Source of the DNA: Gonocerus acuteangulatus
Taxonomy: Eukaryota > Arthropoda > Insecta > Hemiptera > Coreidae
Direction of reading: 5' to 3'
Length of the DNA: 64,000 bases
Assembly (NCBI GenBank): GCA_946811695.1
Contig: OX328131.1
Coordinates: 8,300,326 to 8,364,325, forward strand
The notes beneath the pieces were generated by a model that saw nothing but the letters and a program-made list of their open reading frames with translations, did not search any database and was not told where the DNA came from. Both the position numbers and the translations under genes were made by a program. Shown piece by piece: positions 40,898-52,908 of the stretch (position 1 is the first letter of the stretch; each line of letters begins with the position of its first letter).

Positions 40898-41169
40898 AAG
40901 GGACCAATCGAAGCTCGATCTTCAAAAATGATCAGCATCGCGTTCACACGGCATCGGGACTTAACTCGGAAAATCGTATTTGTTGCCTATTTAAAAAAAA
41001 AATTATTCACATAAACACTCTTGGATATCATTTATGATTAGTTAAGGTAGAATTTTATCCAATAAAAAAATTGGCAACGAAAAATGTTACAAGGTAGTAT
41101 TAACTCTCAAATGAACATTTTTTATTGTTATTAGAAAACTAATATATACCATTGTCTAAAGTACGGACG

Positions 41170-41656
41170 TATATCGGAGGATATCGGACTAAGTACATCA
41201 GTAGACAAACATGCAAAAGACGCAACTAATAAACAGATCGTAGACATAGAAAACATAACGTAATATGATTTGGTTCACACATTACGCACACATATATTAA
41301 AGGACTGGTTGCAACACTGGCTACAAACAAACAACAAATTATCACAAATTAAGAACACAGTAAAAGCATGGAGTAACGAACAACATACCTTGACAAGAAG
41401 AGACCAAGTAGTACTGACCAGACTTCGCATTGGACACTCGTTCCTCACACATGATTACCTCATGGAGAAAAAAGACAAACCGATATGCAGAGTTTGTAAC
41501 ACAACACTGACAATTAAACATATACTCACTGAATGTAAAAGACGCGACAAACTCAACATTCCACACGACCTTCAAGAACTTTTCACAGAGGGTAGTCCAT
41601 ACATAAACTCTAAACTCCTATATTTAAAACACATAAACTTGTATCACAGAATCTGA
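41170..41656 (+). pseudogene. I-like LINE C-terminal relic
   Basis: The frame includes RRDQVVLTRLRIGHSFLTHD, then CRVCNTTLTIKHILTECKRR (C-x2-C-x7-H-x4-C) and ends HINLYHRI. A TAA interrupts it at about 41260. It is a close relative of 3360-3718 (RREQVVLTRLRIGHGLLTHG). The T run that follows (41669-41711) is not a poly(A) tail of this strand. Confidence 0.82.
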
Positions 41657-41664
41657 GGAAACGA

Positions 41665-41668
<4 letters not shown>

Positions 41669-41711
<43 letters not shown>
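41669..41711. repeat. Poly(T) tract
   Basis: About 43 T between the LINE relic and the satellite. Confidence 0.8.
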
Positions 41712-41715
<4 letters not shown>

Positions 41716-41820
41716 TATTATGTAATTATTACTCAATTTTACTTGGTCATTAATGGAAAACCACAACATGTAGCATCCTCCATCCTAATAAATAATTAAA
41801 TAATGGCAGTTAGTTTTAGT

Positions 41821-44441
41821 GGTAAGTCATGTAAATACATTAACTATAGTCCCTAGCGATAAGTCATGTAAATAAATTAACTATAGTTCCTAGCGATAAG
41901 TCATGTAAATACATTAACTATAGTCCCTAGCGATAAGTCATGTAAATACATTAACTATAGTCCCTAGTGATAAGTCATGTAAATACATTAACTATAGTCC
42001 CTAGCGATAAGTCATGTAAATACATTAACTATAGTTCCTAGCGATAAGTCATGTAAATACATTAACTATAGTTCCTAGTGATAAGTCATGTAAATACATT
42101 AACTATAGTCCCTAGCGATAAGTCATGTAAATACATTAACTATAGTCCCTAGTGATAAGTCATGTAAATACATTAACTATAGTCCCTAGCGATAAGTCAT
42201 GTAAATACATTAACTATAGTTCCTAGCGATAAGTCATGTAAATACATTAACTATAGTCCCTAGCGATAAGTCATGTAAATACATTAACTATAGTCCCTAG
42301 CGATAAGTCATGTAAATACATTAACTATAGTTCCTAGTGATAAGTCATGTAAATACATTAACTATAGTCCCTAGCGATAAGTCATGTAAATACATTAACT
42401 ATAGTTCCTAGCGATAAGTCATGTAAATACATTAACTATAGTTCCTAGCGATAAGTCATGTAAATACATTAACTATAGTTCCTAGTGATAAGTCATGTAA
42501 ATACATTAACTATAGTTCCTAGCGATAAGTCATGTAAATACATTAACTATAGTCCCTAGCGATAAGTCATGTAAATACATTAACTATAGTTCCTAGTGAT
42601 AAGTCATGTAAATACATTAACTATAGTCCCTAGCGATAAGTCATGTAAATACATTAACTATAGTTCCTAGTGATAAGTCATGTAAATACATTAACTATAG
42701 TCCCTAGCGATAAGTCATGTAAATACATTAACTATAGTCCCTAGCGATAAGTCATGTAAATACATTAACTATAGTCCCTAGCGATAAGTCATGTAAATAC
42801 ATTAACTATAGTTCCTAGTGATAAGTTATGTAAATACATTAACTATAGTTCCTAGTGATAAGTCATGTAAATACATTAACTATAGTCCCTAGCGATAAGT
42901 CATGTAAATACATTAACTATAGTTCCTAGCGATAAGTCATGTAAATACATTAACTATAGTTCCTAGCGATAAGTCATGTAAATACATTAACTATAGTCCC
43001 TAGCGATAAGTCATGTAAATACATTAACTATAGTTCCTAGTGATAAGTCATGTAAATACATTAACTATAGTCCCTAGCGATAAGTCATGTAAATACATTA
43101 ACTATAGTTCCTAGCGATAAGTCATGTAAATACATTAACTATAGTTCCTAGCGATAAGTCATGTAAATACATTAACTATAGTTCCTAGCGATAAGTCATG
43201 TAAATACATTAACTATAGTTCCTAGCGATAAGTCATGTAAATACATTAACTATAGTTCCTAGTGATAAGTCATGTAAATACATTAACTATAGTCCCTAGC
43301 GATAAGTCATGTAAATACATTAACTATAGTTCCTAGCGATAAGTCATGTAAATACATTAACTATAGTCCCTAGCGATAAGTGATGTAAATACATTAACTA
43401 TAGTCCCTAGTGATAAGTCATGTAAATACATTAACTATAGTCCCTAGCGATAAGTCATGTAAATACATTAACTATAGTTCCTAGCGATAAGTCATGTAAA
43501 TACATTAACTATAGTCCCTAGCGATAAGTCATGTAAATACATTAACTATAGTCCCTAGCGATAAGTCATGTAAATACATTAACTATAGTTCCTAGTGATA
43601 AGTCAAGTAAATACATTAACTATAGTCCCTAGCGATAAGTCATGTAAATACATTAACTATAGTTCCTAGCGATAAGTCATGTAAATACATTAACTATAGT
43701 CCCTAGCGATAAGTCATGTAAATACATTAACTATAGTCCCTAGTGATAAGTCATGTAAATACATTAACTATAGTCCCTAGCGATAAGTCATGTAAATACA
43801 TTAACTGTAGTTCCTAGCGATAAGTCATGTAAATACATTAACTATAGTCCCTAGCGATAAGTCATGTAAATACATTAACTATAGTTCCTAGTGATAAGTC
43901 ATGTAAATACATTAACTATAGTCCCTAGCGATAAGTCATGTAAATACATTAACTATAGTCCCTAGCGATAAGTCATGTAAATACATTAACTATAGTCCCT
44001 AGCGATAAGTCATGTAAATACATTAACTATAGTTCCTAGTGATAAGTTATGTAAATACATTAACTATAGTTCCTAGTGATAAGTCATGTAAATACATTAA
44101 CTATAGTCCCTAGCGATAAGTCATGTAAATACATTAACTATAGTCCCTAGCGATAAGTCATGTAAATACATTAACTATAGTCCCTAGCGATAAGTCATGT
44201 AAATACATTAACTATAGTCCCTAGCGATAAGTCATGTAAATACATTAACTATAGTCCCTAGCGAAAAGTCATGTAAATACATTAACTATAGTTCCTAGTG
44301 ATAAGTTATGTAAATACATTAACTATAGTTCCTAGTGATAAGTCATGTAAATACATTAACTATAGTCCCTAGCGATAAGTCATGTAAATACATTAACTAT
44401 AGTTCCTAGTGATAAGTCATGTAAATACATTAACTATAGTT
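41821..44441. repeat. 37-bp satellite array, about 71 units
   Basis: The unit is GATAAGTCATGTAAATACAT followed by TAACTATAGTYCCTAGY, 37 bp. Units are nearly identical apart from two C/T sites, which give four types (CC, TC, CT, TT), and rare private changes (AAGTTATG three times; AAGTCAAG, AAGTGATG, CTGTAG and GCGAAAAG once each). The order of types repeats at long range, so blocks of units were copied together. Confidence 0.95.
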
Positions 44442-45251
44442 CCTTGCAAATAGCAAGCCTCTTAATAATGTTTAGCTATTAATTCTTAACACAAAACTAC
44501 TAACTTTTGTCTTATGCTCTCCTTAAACTTTTTTTTGTATTTAGTACTATAAGTTATTGATAATTGTGAATATATAAATTTGTATTTTTTACTGTATCTT
44601 AAAAAAAGAGAGCAAGTCGCCGTTGTTGCGAAGCTCGTAAAATAAATAATAATAATAATATATAATACCATATGTTTGTGTTTATGTAGAAAAACCATTG
44701 TTGTCAGAGGGGTTTTTTTTGTACTATTGACGCGCTTGGGAATTCTGGTCAGCTGGGCTTGTTGAGAAAAACGTGGGAGTTGCTTCTCTCGTTCCGCTTT
44801 GGTAATTTTGTTTATAAGTTCAATAAGATAAAGGTTAAATATAATAAAGACTGATATTATTTTCTGCTCACAATCTGGCAGTCATTCCGAGAATTGTGTT
44901 CCTTATTCTGTTGGTGATGTGATGTAGTTCCGTTGTTGATTTGGTGATTGGTGATATAACAATGGTATAATAGTAAATACCAAGTATATCTGTGGAATAT
45001 TTCCTATTGCGCCTTTTCTACAATCATTTGAACAATTTTGATATTACTGGTTTATTGATATACCTATAATAAAATAAATATTTATTATTAGGGAACGGAT
45101 GTTATTTTGTTTACATATTTTTCCTGATTCTTAAATAGTAAATGTTGATAAAGAAGCTTTAGAAGGCCATAAATCTTTCTTAGGTCTGCCTCTTAGGAAG
45201 CCGGAAGGGCCATCAGACGAGAATTTCCTTTTTCTTGACAATTATTAATAA
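44442..45251. other. AT-rich stretch, nothing recognised
   Basis: Short AT-rich frames only. Confidence 0.45.
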
Positions 45252-45944
45252 CTAGCTGACCCGGCGAACTTCGTACCGCCTAACAGTCAATTCTTTAATT
45301 TTTTTTTAACACTTATTCTGCTATTTGGGACACCCGGACAGCTAGTAAGATAAAAAAAAGAAGAAAAAAACTTAATAAGTCGACAATTACATTATGTAAA
45401 AAAATAAAAATTATAAAACTCTTAAAATTCTTTTAATAGTCACTAAAAAATCACAATCAAAATTACAATATCGGATTTCTTATTATGATACATACTTATT
45501 ATATTTCATTTTATTTTTACTTATTCTAAATTAAGTTTCATATTTATTCTAGTACTTAATGGTACATGATATTTTTTTGTTTCATTACCTGCCGTGTAAA
45601 TACAGAGAGCAGATGGTTTTCCAACACGGGAACAGGCAACATACAATTGACCATGCGAGAAACATGGGTTCTCTTGATTAATACCACAAACACTTAATGA
45701 CTGCCCCTGGGATTTGTTTATAGTCAAACTGAGTTGATAGGTCCAATAGCAACACAGCTGCAGGCACTGTAATGAATTCACAGCAGCTCGATTCAAACTT
45801 GCACCATTATTAGTCGAATGTCGCGCTTCGCGGATTTACATCCTCGTACATCAAGGAATAAAAAAAGAATTAGCGAAATCGGTTCAGTTTTTCTCGTGAT
45901 TTGCGCTTACCAACACATTTAGTGATTCATTTTTATATAATAGA
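45252..45944 (-). mobile_element. Deleted Helitron
   Basis: Minus-strand ends follow the Helitron rule: 5' A|TCTATTATATAAAAATGAAT and 3' GGCGAACTT-type hairpin region, GGGTCAGCTAG|T. It lies between A and T with no target duplication. The inside keeps the helicase C-terminus (45521-45796). The 5' terminal segment occurs twice more upstream at 46207 and about 46456. Confidence 0.78.
45521..45796 (-). pseudogene. Helitron helicase C-terminal fragment
   Basis: [20 protein letters not shown], then [20 protein letters not shown] and [13 protein letters not shown] match PIF1-like Helitron helicase motifs V and VI ('T-I-N-K-[SA]-Q-G-Q-[ST]-L' and 'F-[ST]-H-G-Q-L-Y-V-A-[CL]-S-R'). About 90 codons remain; the Rep part and motifs I-IV are missing. 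Confidence 0.9.
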
Positions 45945-46460
45945 TACACAAATACGTTAACTGTTAAAAATATTATAATTGAGAACATATGTTTTTATTT
46001 AAAAATGAGTTTGCGCTAAGGAAGGGAAAAAGACCCGAAAAGTGTTGTTTTTAGACGTTTTCAGGCAATTTTTTTAATTTTTCTCTCCGTAAGAACCATC
46101 CTCGTAGTTCAAGGAATATTATAAAAAAAGAATTAGCGAAATCGGTTCAGTTGTTCTCGTGATTTGCACTTACCAACACATTTAGCGATTCATTTTTATA
46201 TAATAGATACACAAATACGTTAACTGTTAAAAATATTATAATTGAGAACATATGTTTTTATTTAAAAATGAGTTTGCGCTAAGGGAGGGAAAAAACCCGG
46301 AAAGTGTTGTTTTTAGACTTTTTCAGGCAATTTTTTTAATTTTTCTCTCCGTAAGAACCATCCTCGTAGTTCAAGGAATATTATAAAAAAAGAATTAGCG
46401 AAATCGGTTCAGTTGTTCTCGAGATTTGCGCTTACCAACACATTTAGCGATCCATTTTTA
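45945..46460 (-). repeat. 263-bp tandem repeat of Helitron 5' ends
   Basis: Two further units carry, on the minus strand, TCTATTATATAAAAATGAAT, CTAAATGTGTTGGTAAG, CTGAACCGATTTCGCTAATT, and a spacer with AAAACATATGTTCTCAATTA. The ends lie 263 bp apart. Confidence 0.82.
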
Positions 46461-46580
46461 TATAATATATAATTTCTTCTAAGTTGATATCTTGTTTCAA
46501 CCAGTATTTATATAAGAGTTTTTTTCTGTTCGGTGAACACGTTCCCACATTTTTGGCATATAATATAAGACTAAAATTTG

Positions 46581-48222
46581 ATCTGCAGGATGCTCCTAAA
46601 GAAATATTGAGCAGTATTAGAAAGACTGCTACTTTAGTTAATTCGAACTAAATTGAGCAGTATTAGAAAGACTGCCAGTTTAGTTTATTCAGACTAAATT
46701 GAGCAGCATTAGAAAGACTGCCAGTGTAGTTTATTCAGACTAAATTGAGCAGTATTAGAAGGACTGCCAGTTTAGTTTATTCAAACTAAATTGAGCAGTA
46801 TTAGAAAGACTGCCAGTTTAGTTTATTCAGACTAAATTGAACAGAATTAGAAAGACTGCCAGTTTAGTTTATTCAGACTAAATTGAGCAGTATTAGAAAG
46901 ACTGCCAGTTGAGTTTATTCAGACTAAATTGAGCAGTATTAGAAAGACTGCCAGTTTAGTTTATTCAGACTAAATTGAGCAGTATTAGAAAGACTGCCAG
47001 TTTAGTTTATTCAGACTAAATTGAGCAGTATTAGAAAGACTGCCAGTTTAGTTTATTCAGACTAAATTGAGCAGTATTAGAAAGACTGCCAGTTTAGTTT
47101 ATTCAAACTAAATTGAGCAGTATTAGAAAGACTGCCAGTTTAGTTTATTCAGACTAAATTGAGCAGTATTAGAAAGACTGCCAGTTTAGTTTATTCAGAC
47201 TAAATTGAGCAGTATTAGAAAGACTGCCAGTTTAGTTTATTCAGACTAAATTGAGCAGTATTAGAAAGACTGCCAGTTTAGTTTATTCAGACTAAATTGA
47301 GCAGTATTAGAAAGACTGCCAGTTTAGTTTATTCAGACTAAATTGAGCAGTATTAGAAAGACTGCCAGTTTAGTTTATTCAAACTAAATTGAGCAGTATT
47401 AGAAAGACTGCCAGTTTAGTTTATTCAGACTAAATTGAGCAGTATTAGAAAGACTGCCAGTTTAGTTTATTCAGACTAAATTGAGCAGTATTAGAAAGAC
47501 TGCCAGTTTAGTTTATTCAGACTAAATTGAGCAGTATTAGAAAGACTGCCAGTTTAGTTTATTCAGACTAAATTGAGCAGTATTAGAAAGACTGCCAGTT
47601 TAGTTTATTCAGACTAAATTGAGCAGTATTAGAAAGACTGCCAGTTTAGTTTATTCAGACTAAATTGAGCAGTATTAGAAAGACTGCCAGTTTAGTTTAT
47701 TCAAACTAAATTGAGCAGTATTAGAAAGACTGCCAGTTTAGTTTATTCAGACTAAATTGAGCAGTATTAGAAAGACTGCCAGTTTAGTTTATTCAGACTA
47801 AATTGAGCAGTATTAGAAAGACTGCCAGTTTAGTTTATTCAAACTAAATTGAGCAGTATTAGAAAGACTGCCAGTTTAGTTTATTCAAACTAAATTGAGC
47901 AGTATTAGAAAGACTGCCAGTTTAGTTTATTCAGACTAAATTGAGCAGTATTAGAAAGACTGCCAGTTTAGTTTATTCAGACTAAATTGAGCAGTATTAG
48001 AAAGACTGCCAGTTTAGTTTATTCAAACTAAATTGAGCAGTATTAGAAAGACTGCCAGTTTAGTTTATTCAAACTAAATTGAGCAGTATTAGAAAGACTG
48101 CCAGTTTAGTTTATTCAGACTAAATTGAGCAGTATTAGAAAGACTGCCAGTTTAGTTTGAATAAACTAAACTGGCAGTCTATCTAATACTGCTCAATATT
48201 TCTTTATGAGCATCCTGCAGAT
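46581..48222. mobile_element. Inverted-repeat element filled with a 46-bp minisatellite
   Basis: Left ATCTGCAGGATGCTCCTAAA and right complement (TTTATGAGCATCCTGCAGAT) are inverted repeats of about 75 bp that include one repeat unit each. The array (46609-48150) has about 33 units of GAGCAGTATTAGAAAGACTG, CCAGTTTAGTTTATTCARAC, TAAATT. At 48160-48180 the array turns round in the palindrome TTTAGTTTGAATAAACTAAA. The flanks AAAATTTG and AAAATTGA are similar but not an exact duplication. Confidence 0.85.
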
Positions 48223-49259
48223 AAAATTGACTCAGTATTTGCCCAATGATTGATTCTGTTTTCTTGGATTTATCCACATTTTTCTAAATATGTAAGAAAA
48301 AATAAATTGTATTATGTGATGAATCTCAAAATAAAAATCCTTGGAATCGGCAAATTTCGGCAAATTAAATTGCCCTCAGTACATTATACTTGAAGTAAAC
48401 GTTAAGCTCTAAAAAACTTGGGATGTTTTCTGGTGAATCTTTTTTTTCTATGGTCTATCAAAATTTTGTACTTAAAAAATGAATGAAGAACAATTCAGGA
48501 TAAATAATATGTGAGTAGTTACCCATAATCAATTATATCAGATAAAAAAAAAGGAATACGTCATTTCCGATAAAGCTGGCTGCGACGCTTTAACGTCACA
48601 ATTAGAAGAGAGACAAAGAAATGAAATATCCAGAAATAAAACAGGAAATCCCTGATTGGAAGGAAGATGAAGGAACTAGATCTATTTACAGATAGATAAC
48701 ATTTTCCTGCAAATAGAACCATTTATTGTTTTCAGGAACATGTTCTAGCCGGAATGTCTGAATTGGATTGACGTCAAGGACCGCTATGCGAACTACCTTA
48801 GCAACTAGATAAAAAAGAAATATCATTAATTCCTGGACTTTCCAAGGAATTCCCCTGGAGAAAACCTGTTTGTCTGTTGAACGGTTCCTCGTATAAAAAC
48901 TGACTGGTCGCGTCCGTGAGGCGCCGAAGGCTTGGAGAAAACTGTCATTTCTTTCAGCATTTTAATAATTTCTTTGAGAAATATCTATAAATACAAATTC
49001 CCATTGTCAGAAGCTTGTTGCAATATAATGATAAACCCTAGAGTGATTTGGAAATAATATAACATTTGTAGTATTTTTTAAAATAGATTACGGATAGTTT
49101 GAGCTGAAGGCCTCCCAACATCATCCACAACCCACGGCAGAAGACTTTTAGATGTCGTTGATAGGGACCTACCCAAGTTCCTTCCTGTTTCTACTAATGG
49201 TTGGAGTCAGACAGAGTCCAGAAAACCATAGAAATCGACACACTTGAAGGAAGAGAAAT
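48223..49259. other. Stretch without recognised features
   Basis: Mixed-composition DNA with no protein-like frame. The bases 49085-49260 may belong to the 3' UTR of the LINE relic that follows on the minus strand. Confidence 0.4.
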
Positions 49260-49262
49260 CCA

Positions 49263-49495
49263 CTGCTAACACATCATTTGGTCACGCAGATCTCTGTGCC
49301 ACTGTCTTCTGAGTCGCCTTGGTGGAAGAGTGGGTGAGTGATGCTGGATAGGAAGACGACTTCAGGATTTTGATGAGTTGAATGTTTAGGGTGGAAACGT
49401 TGGAATCTGGATAATACAACATCTTTAACGAGTGGGATATTAAGGTCTTTATGAATGTCGAGGTTGGAAAGATAGAAATCCATTTGTAGTACAAG
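49263..49495 (-). pseudogene. Jockey-like LINE C-terminal relic
   Basis: The frame DIHKDLNIPLVKDVVLSRFQ, then RFHPKHSTHQNPEVV, matches the end of the intact Jockey ORF2 (LHNDLNIPFVLDLAKTRFQM, FHSKLSYHPNPEG). It is cut at 49496 by the long-inverted-repeat element. Confidence 0.82.
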
Positions 49496-49564
49496 AGCTG
49501 GTAACCGCACGTTTCATGAAGTGTTTTATGCACCTTGAAATTTTGCTGTAATGTACCTCTTGGG

Positions 49565-49739
49565 TCTCCCGTGGTCTAGTGGCTAGCGCCTTAGATTCAT
49601 AAGCGGGAGATGGCGGGTTCGAACCCCACCGGCGACAGGAATTTTCTCATCCCACGGCTCGTTGGGAAAATTACTCGCTGCTCCCCGAATGTCGGCTCTA
49701 ATGGCCTAGATATCGAAGCACCGTAAAAAAAAAAAAAAT
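49565..49739 (+). mobile_element. tRNA-derived SINE, family S1
   Basis: TCTCCCGTGGTCTAGTGGCT, GGTTCGAACCCCACC, GGCTCGTTGGGA, and CACCGT plus A run. Duplication TACCTCTTGGG (49554-49564 and 49740-49750) overlaps the SINE's leading GG. It interrupts the left arm of the long-inverted-repeat element; the right arm at 51585 is uninterrupted. Confidence 0.9.
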
Positions 49740-50052
49740 TACCTCTTGGGTAGATAAGAAGTTAGATGCGCATAGGGGAAAGATGCAAAACAAAAAATGA
49801 TTGCCCAAAAACTAGAGTTTTATTCAGAAGACAACTATCTTTAGTGTAAAATGAAGACAATTTTTCAATGAATAATAATTAAGGCAGACACTTTTAAGGG
49901 GGATAACATGTAAAAAAAAAACCTAAGTTGTCATTACTCCAATATTAAATGAATGTTTTATTCGCGCTCCCATTTAAACCGACAGCAGCTGTACAAGATC
50001 ATGTGAGGAAGAACCAATGAAAGCGCAGAGAACAACCACAATTGCCCAGATG

Positions 50053-50300
50053 ATCGGTGCTCTCACTCACTCTTACGCAGAGTATTGCAGTCTATCGGTG
50101 CTCTCACTCACTCTTACGCAGTGTATTGCAGTCTATCGGTGCTCTCACTCACTCTTACGCAGTGTATTGCAGTCTATCGGTCCTCTCACTCACTCTTACG
50201 CAGTGTATTGCAGTCTATCGGTGCTCTCACTCACTCTTACGCAGTGTATTGCAGTCTATCGGTGCTCTCACTCACTCTTACGCAGTGTATTGCAGTCTAT
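50053..50300. repeat. 41-bp minisatellite, six units
   Basis: Unit CTATCGGTGCTCTCACTCAC, TCTTACGCAGTGTATTGCAGT. Three overlapping frames read open because 41 is not a multiple of three and the unit lacks stops. Not coding. Confidence 0.92.
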
Positions 50301-50397
50301 CATAGGCAACATTTATTTTCATGTTTCCTGATAATTAAACCACACAAAAGTGTCTGCCCTTTTGTAGTTATTTTCAATTATGTTTATTATTAAAACT

Positions 50398-51102
50398 TCC
50401 GTCACGCAGGAGCTGCATAACTAAGCACTTTCCTCAGAATTGGGTAGTGTCGAGTGCATTCCTGTATAATTTGCTTAAAATAACCTATATAGATAATTAA
50501 AATAAAAACATAAATTGTTCTACTCATTTGCATTTTTTATGAGAAGCTGTTTCAATTATTAATTTTGTAATTAATTTCCTTCCAGAGTTTTGTGTATGCA
50601 GGGTACTACACTACGTAATAAATACACAAAGCTTCACATTTTGATCTATTGATCTTGATGAGTTTCGCGAACCTACTTTTGGCGGAAGAATTCAATTCAA
50701 ACATAGTACAAAGTAACAGCCCCCCCCTCCAATAGACCGATTTAGTTCATTTTTACAAGACTTCTTTCTTCTTAGATAGCCAGGACGTATACAGAGTTTC
50801 GTTACAATATAACAGAAATTACGACCGGTATGAGAAAATTAGTAATTTATGTACAGAGTAAACCCCCCCCCCCCCTTCTAGTCAATTGATTTAGTTTATT
50901 TTTATAACATATTTTTCTCTTCAGTTGAACACAAGGAATACCGAGTTTCATTGAAATATAACAAAAATTGTGGCTAGTATTGGTAAAGAACTACTTTGGC
51001 TCCGGAGTAAACCAATCGTTTGAAGGGAGAATACTACATTCCAAGTTTCGTGGCGAAAAAATAAAAACTCTGGCCTGTATCGTGTTAACGGACACATATA
51101 TA

Positions 51103-51143
<41 letters not shown>

Positions 51144-51160
51144 CTATATATATATATATA

Positions 51161-51220
<60 letters not shown>

Positions 51221-51344
51221 TATATATAAATTTGAACAGGGGTCATTTTCGGTGTCTCCATCAATAAAGATTCGAAGCCATTTTTCAAAAATTCCGTCAT
51301 GAGTGAACCTCAATAGCTTACTTTCCTTCGGAGGAAAGTGCTAA
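50398..51344 (+). mobile_element. Helentron-like rolling-circle element, family HA, short form
   Basis: Starts TCCGTCACGCAGGAGCTGC with subterminal TAAGCACTTTCCTC; ends hairpin ACTTTCC-TTCGGA-GGAAAGT and GCTAA. It is the reverse-oriented relative of 24166-25556, with only two or three 144-bp-type units, and with a (TA)n tract broken by CTATA steps at 51099-51219. Confidence 0.68.
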
Positions 51345-52004
51345 AAAAACTAGGTACTTTGGTTTTTTATTTATTTACATTTTAACCCCCTTAAAAGTGT
51401 CATCTTTGTTTATTATTCATTGTAAAATTGCATTAATTTGCAATTTTTTTACATTAATGATAGTTGGCTTTTGAATAAAACACTATTTTTCGGCAATATT
51501 TTTTTGCACCTTTCCCCTATGCGCAGTACCTGGTGTCCCAGAGTAAGTCCAGCTAACACATACTTACCTTCTTATCTACCCAAGAGGTACATTATAGCAA
51601 AATTTCAAGGTGCATAAAACACTTCATGAAAAGTGCGGTTACCAGCTTTTCGACTATTGGAACAACTTTACAAGAATGAAATGAACATTTCCGGAAATTG
51701 AAAGGTTGGTTTCTCCGGCTGAGATGGATCTATCTATCAAAATTTACGAGTAAAGCTTTTTTTTTTAGGAAAATGTAGAGAGCTTTTGAATTATGTAAGT
51801 AATATTTCTCGAGCATGTTGCAACCAAGGAGATTGTTGCGTGGGCGAGGAGTATACAGTAGCAAAGAGAAAAGGAAGTTAGATATACACTAATTAACATT
51901 AATTGAAAGCAATTATTATTTAGTTCCTCTCTAATTACGCATTCCTTTATAATGGCCATTCAAAACGAGAAAGGAGTTAGTTGTCGTCACATCCTTTAAA
52001 AATG

Positions 52005-52305
52005 TCCCGCGTTTTATGACACCTCTTCAGGAGCTATTAAACTAATATATATACCACCGATAACCTTCCGCAGGTAGGGCCATGTCTAGACTGGCCCCTT
52101 AATATCAATCATGTCCACTGCGCATCAGCTGTTAGTATAAAATAGTTAAAAACTATGGATTTTAAACAGCTGATGCGCAGTGGACATGATTGATCTATCA
52201 GTCTAGACGGGGCTCTACCTGCGGAAGGTTCTCGTTGGTGTAGGCGGTAATTGTATATTAGTTTAAGAGCTCCTGAAGAGGTGTTATAGGAACGCGAAAC
52301 GTGTT
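52005..52305. mobile_element. Large hairpin element
   Basis: GACACCTCTTCAGGAGCTAT, ACCTTCCGCAGGTAG, GTCTAGAC and ATCATGTCCACTGCGCATCA pair with matching complements in the right half around a loop near 52140. The whole 300 bp folds. The right edge (CTGAAGAGGTGTTATAGGAA, CGCGAAACGTG) resembles ends of Penelope-like elements, which is a weak inference. Confidence 0.7.
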
Positions 52306-52552
52306 GAGCATAATAAAGGAGTAGTGTAGAAAGTGAGTGTTTGTGTTTGAATTTGACCTTCTGCCACATATACATATATTAGAAACGTAGGGCCACCATT
52401 TTATAATAGATATATTATTTCAGGTAGACGTTTCCTGAAATACTTTTATGCCTCCAGAAACGTGACAGATCTGGAGCAATAAACAAGAGAACTCAGCCCC
52501 TACCTTACTTGGAAAAATGACTCCCAGGCCTTTTCGTTCAAGGATACATATA

Positions 52553-52846
52553 TATATAGTCGACACTTCCGGATGGTGTCATGAGTGGAAATGCGCGCCG
52601 GCGCCGCTACGCCGCGCTGGGGTTTAGTCGGCATGCCAATATCGTTGGCAATACTGGTCGAAAGGGTTGGCAGGTGGGTAACGGGAAGAAAGCTGCGATT
52701 GTACTGCGTGGTGACCGGCCGGCGCCATTTTGAACTGGGGTCGACACTTCCGGATGGTGTCATGAGTAGACCGTACTTGTCGTTTCAAATTAGACAATTT
52801 TTGTACGTCAAAATCGGGCCATTTTTGAGCCTGTGAAATAGGGAAC

Positions 52847-52902
<56 letters not shown>
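52553..52902 (+). repeat. HB-like 3' fragment with (TA)n
   Basis: GTCGACACTTCCGGATGGTG occurs twice (52559 and 52740), as in the HB elements (TCGGCACTTCCGGATTG). TTCAAATTAGACAATTTTTG and the (TA)n follow. A short GC-rich part (GCGCGCCGGCGCCGCTACGC) stands out. Confidence 0.55.

Positions 52903-52908
<6 letters not shown>

Larger units (their letters stand above)
49496..51647. mobile_element. Long-terminal-inverted-repeat element with nested insertions
   Basis: Left AGCTGGTAACCGCAC, TTTCATGAAGTGTTTTATGC, ACCTTGAAATTTTGCT, TACCTCTTGGGTAGATAAG and further stretches pair with 51390-51647 in reverse (CTATGCGC, TTGAATAAAACACT, TTTAAGGGGG...). Arms are about 250-350 bp without the SINE. Inside are an S1 SINE, a 41-bp minisatellite and an HA Helentron-like element. 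No transposase. No clear target duplication. Confidence 0.75.

Noticed and set aside
41821..44441. Regular short repeats resembling a CRISPR array
   Set aside because: The 37-bp units are head-to-tail without unique spacers, in a eukaryotic genome. It is a satellite.
50017..50393. Three overlapping open frames with periodic peptides
   Set aside because: All come from one 41-bp minisatellite read in three registers.
52270..52310. Hammerhead ribozyme suggested by CTGAAGA...GAAAC
   Set aside because: The bases between the two core pieces do not form stem II, and no stem I/III partners were found.
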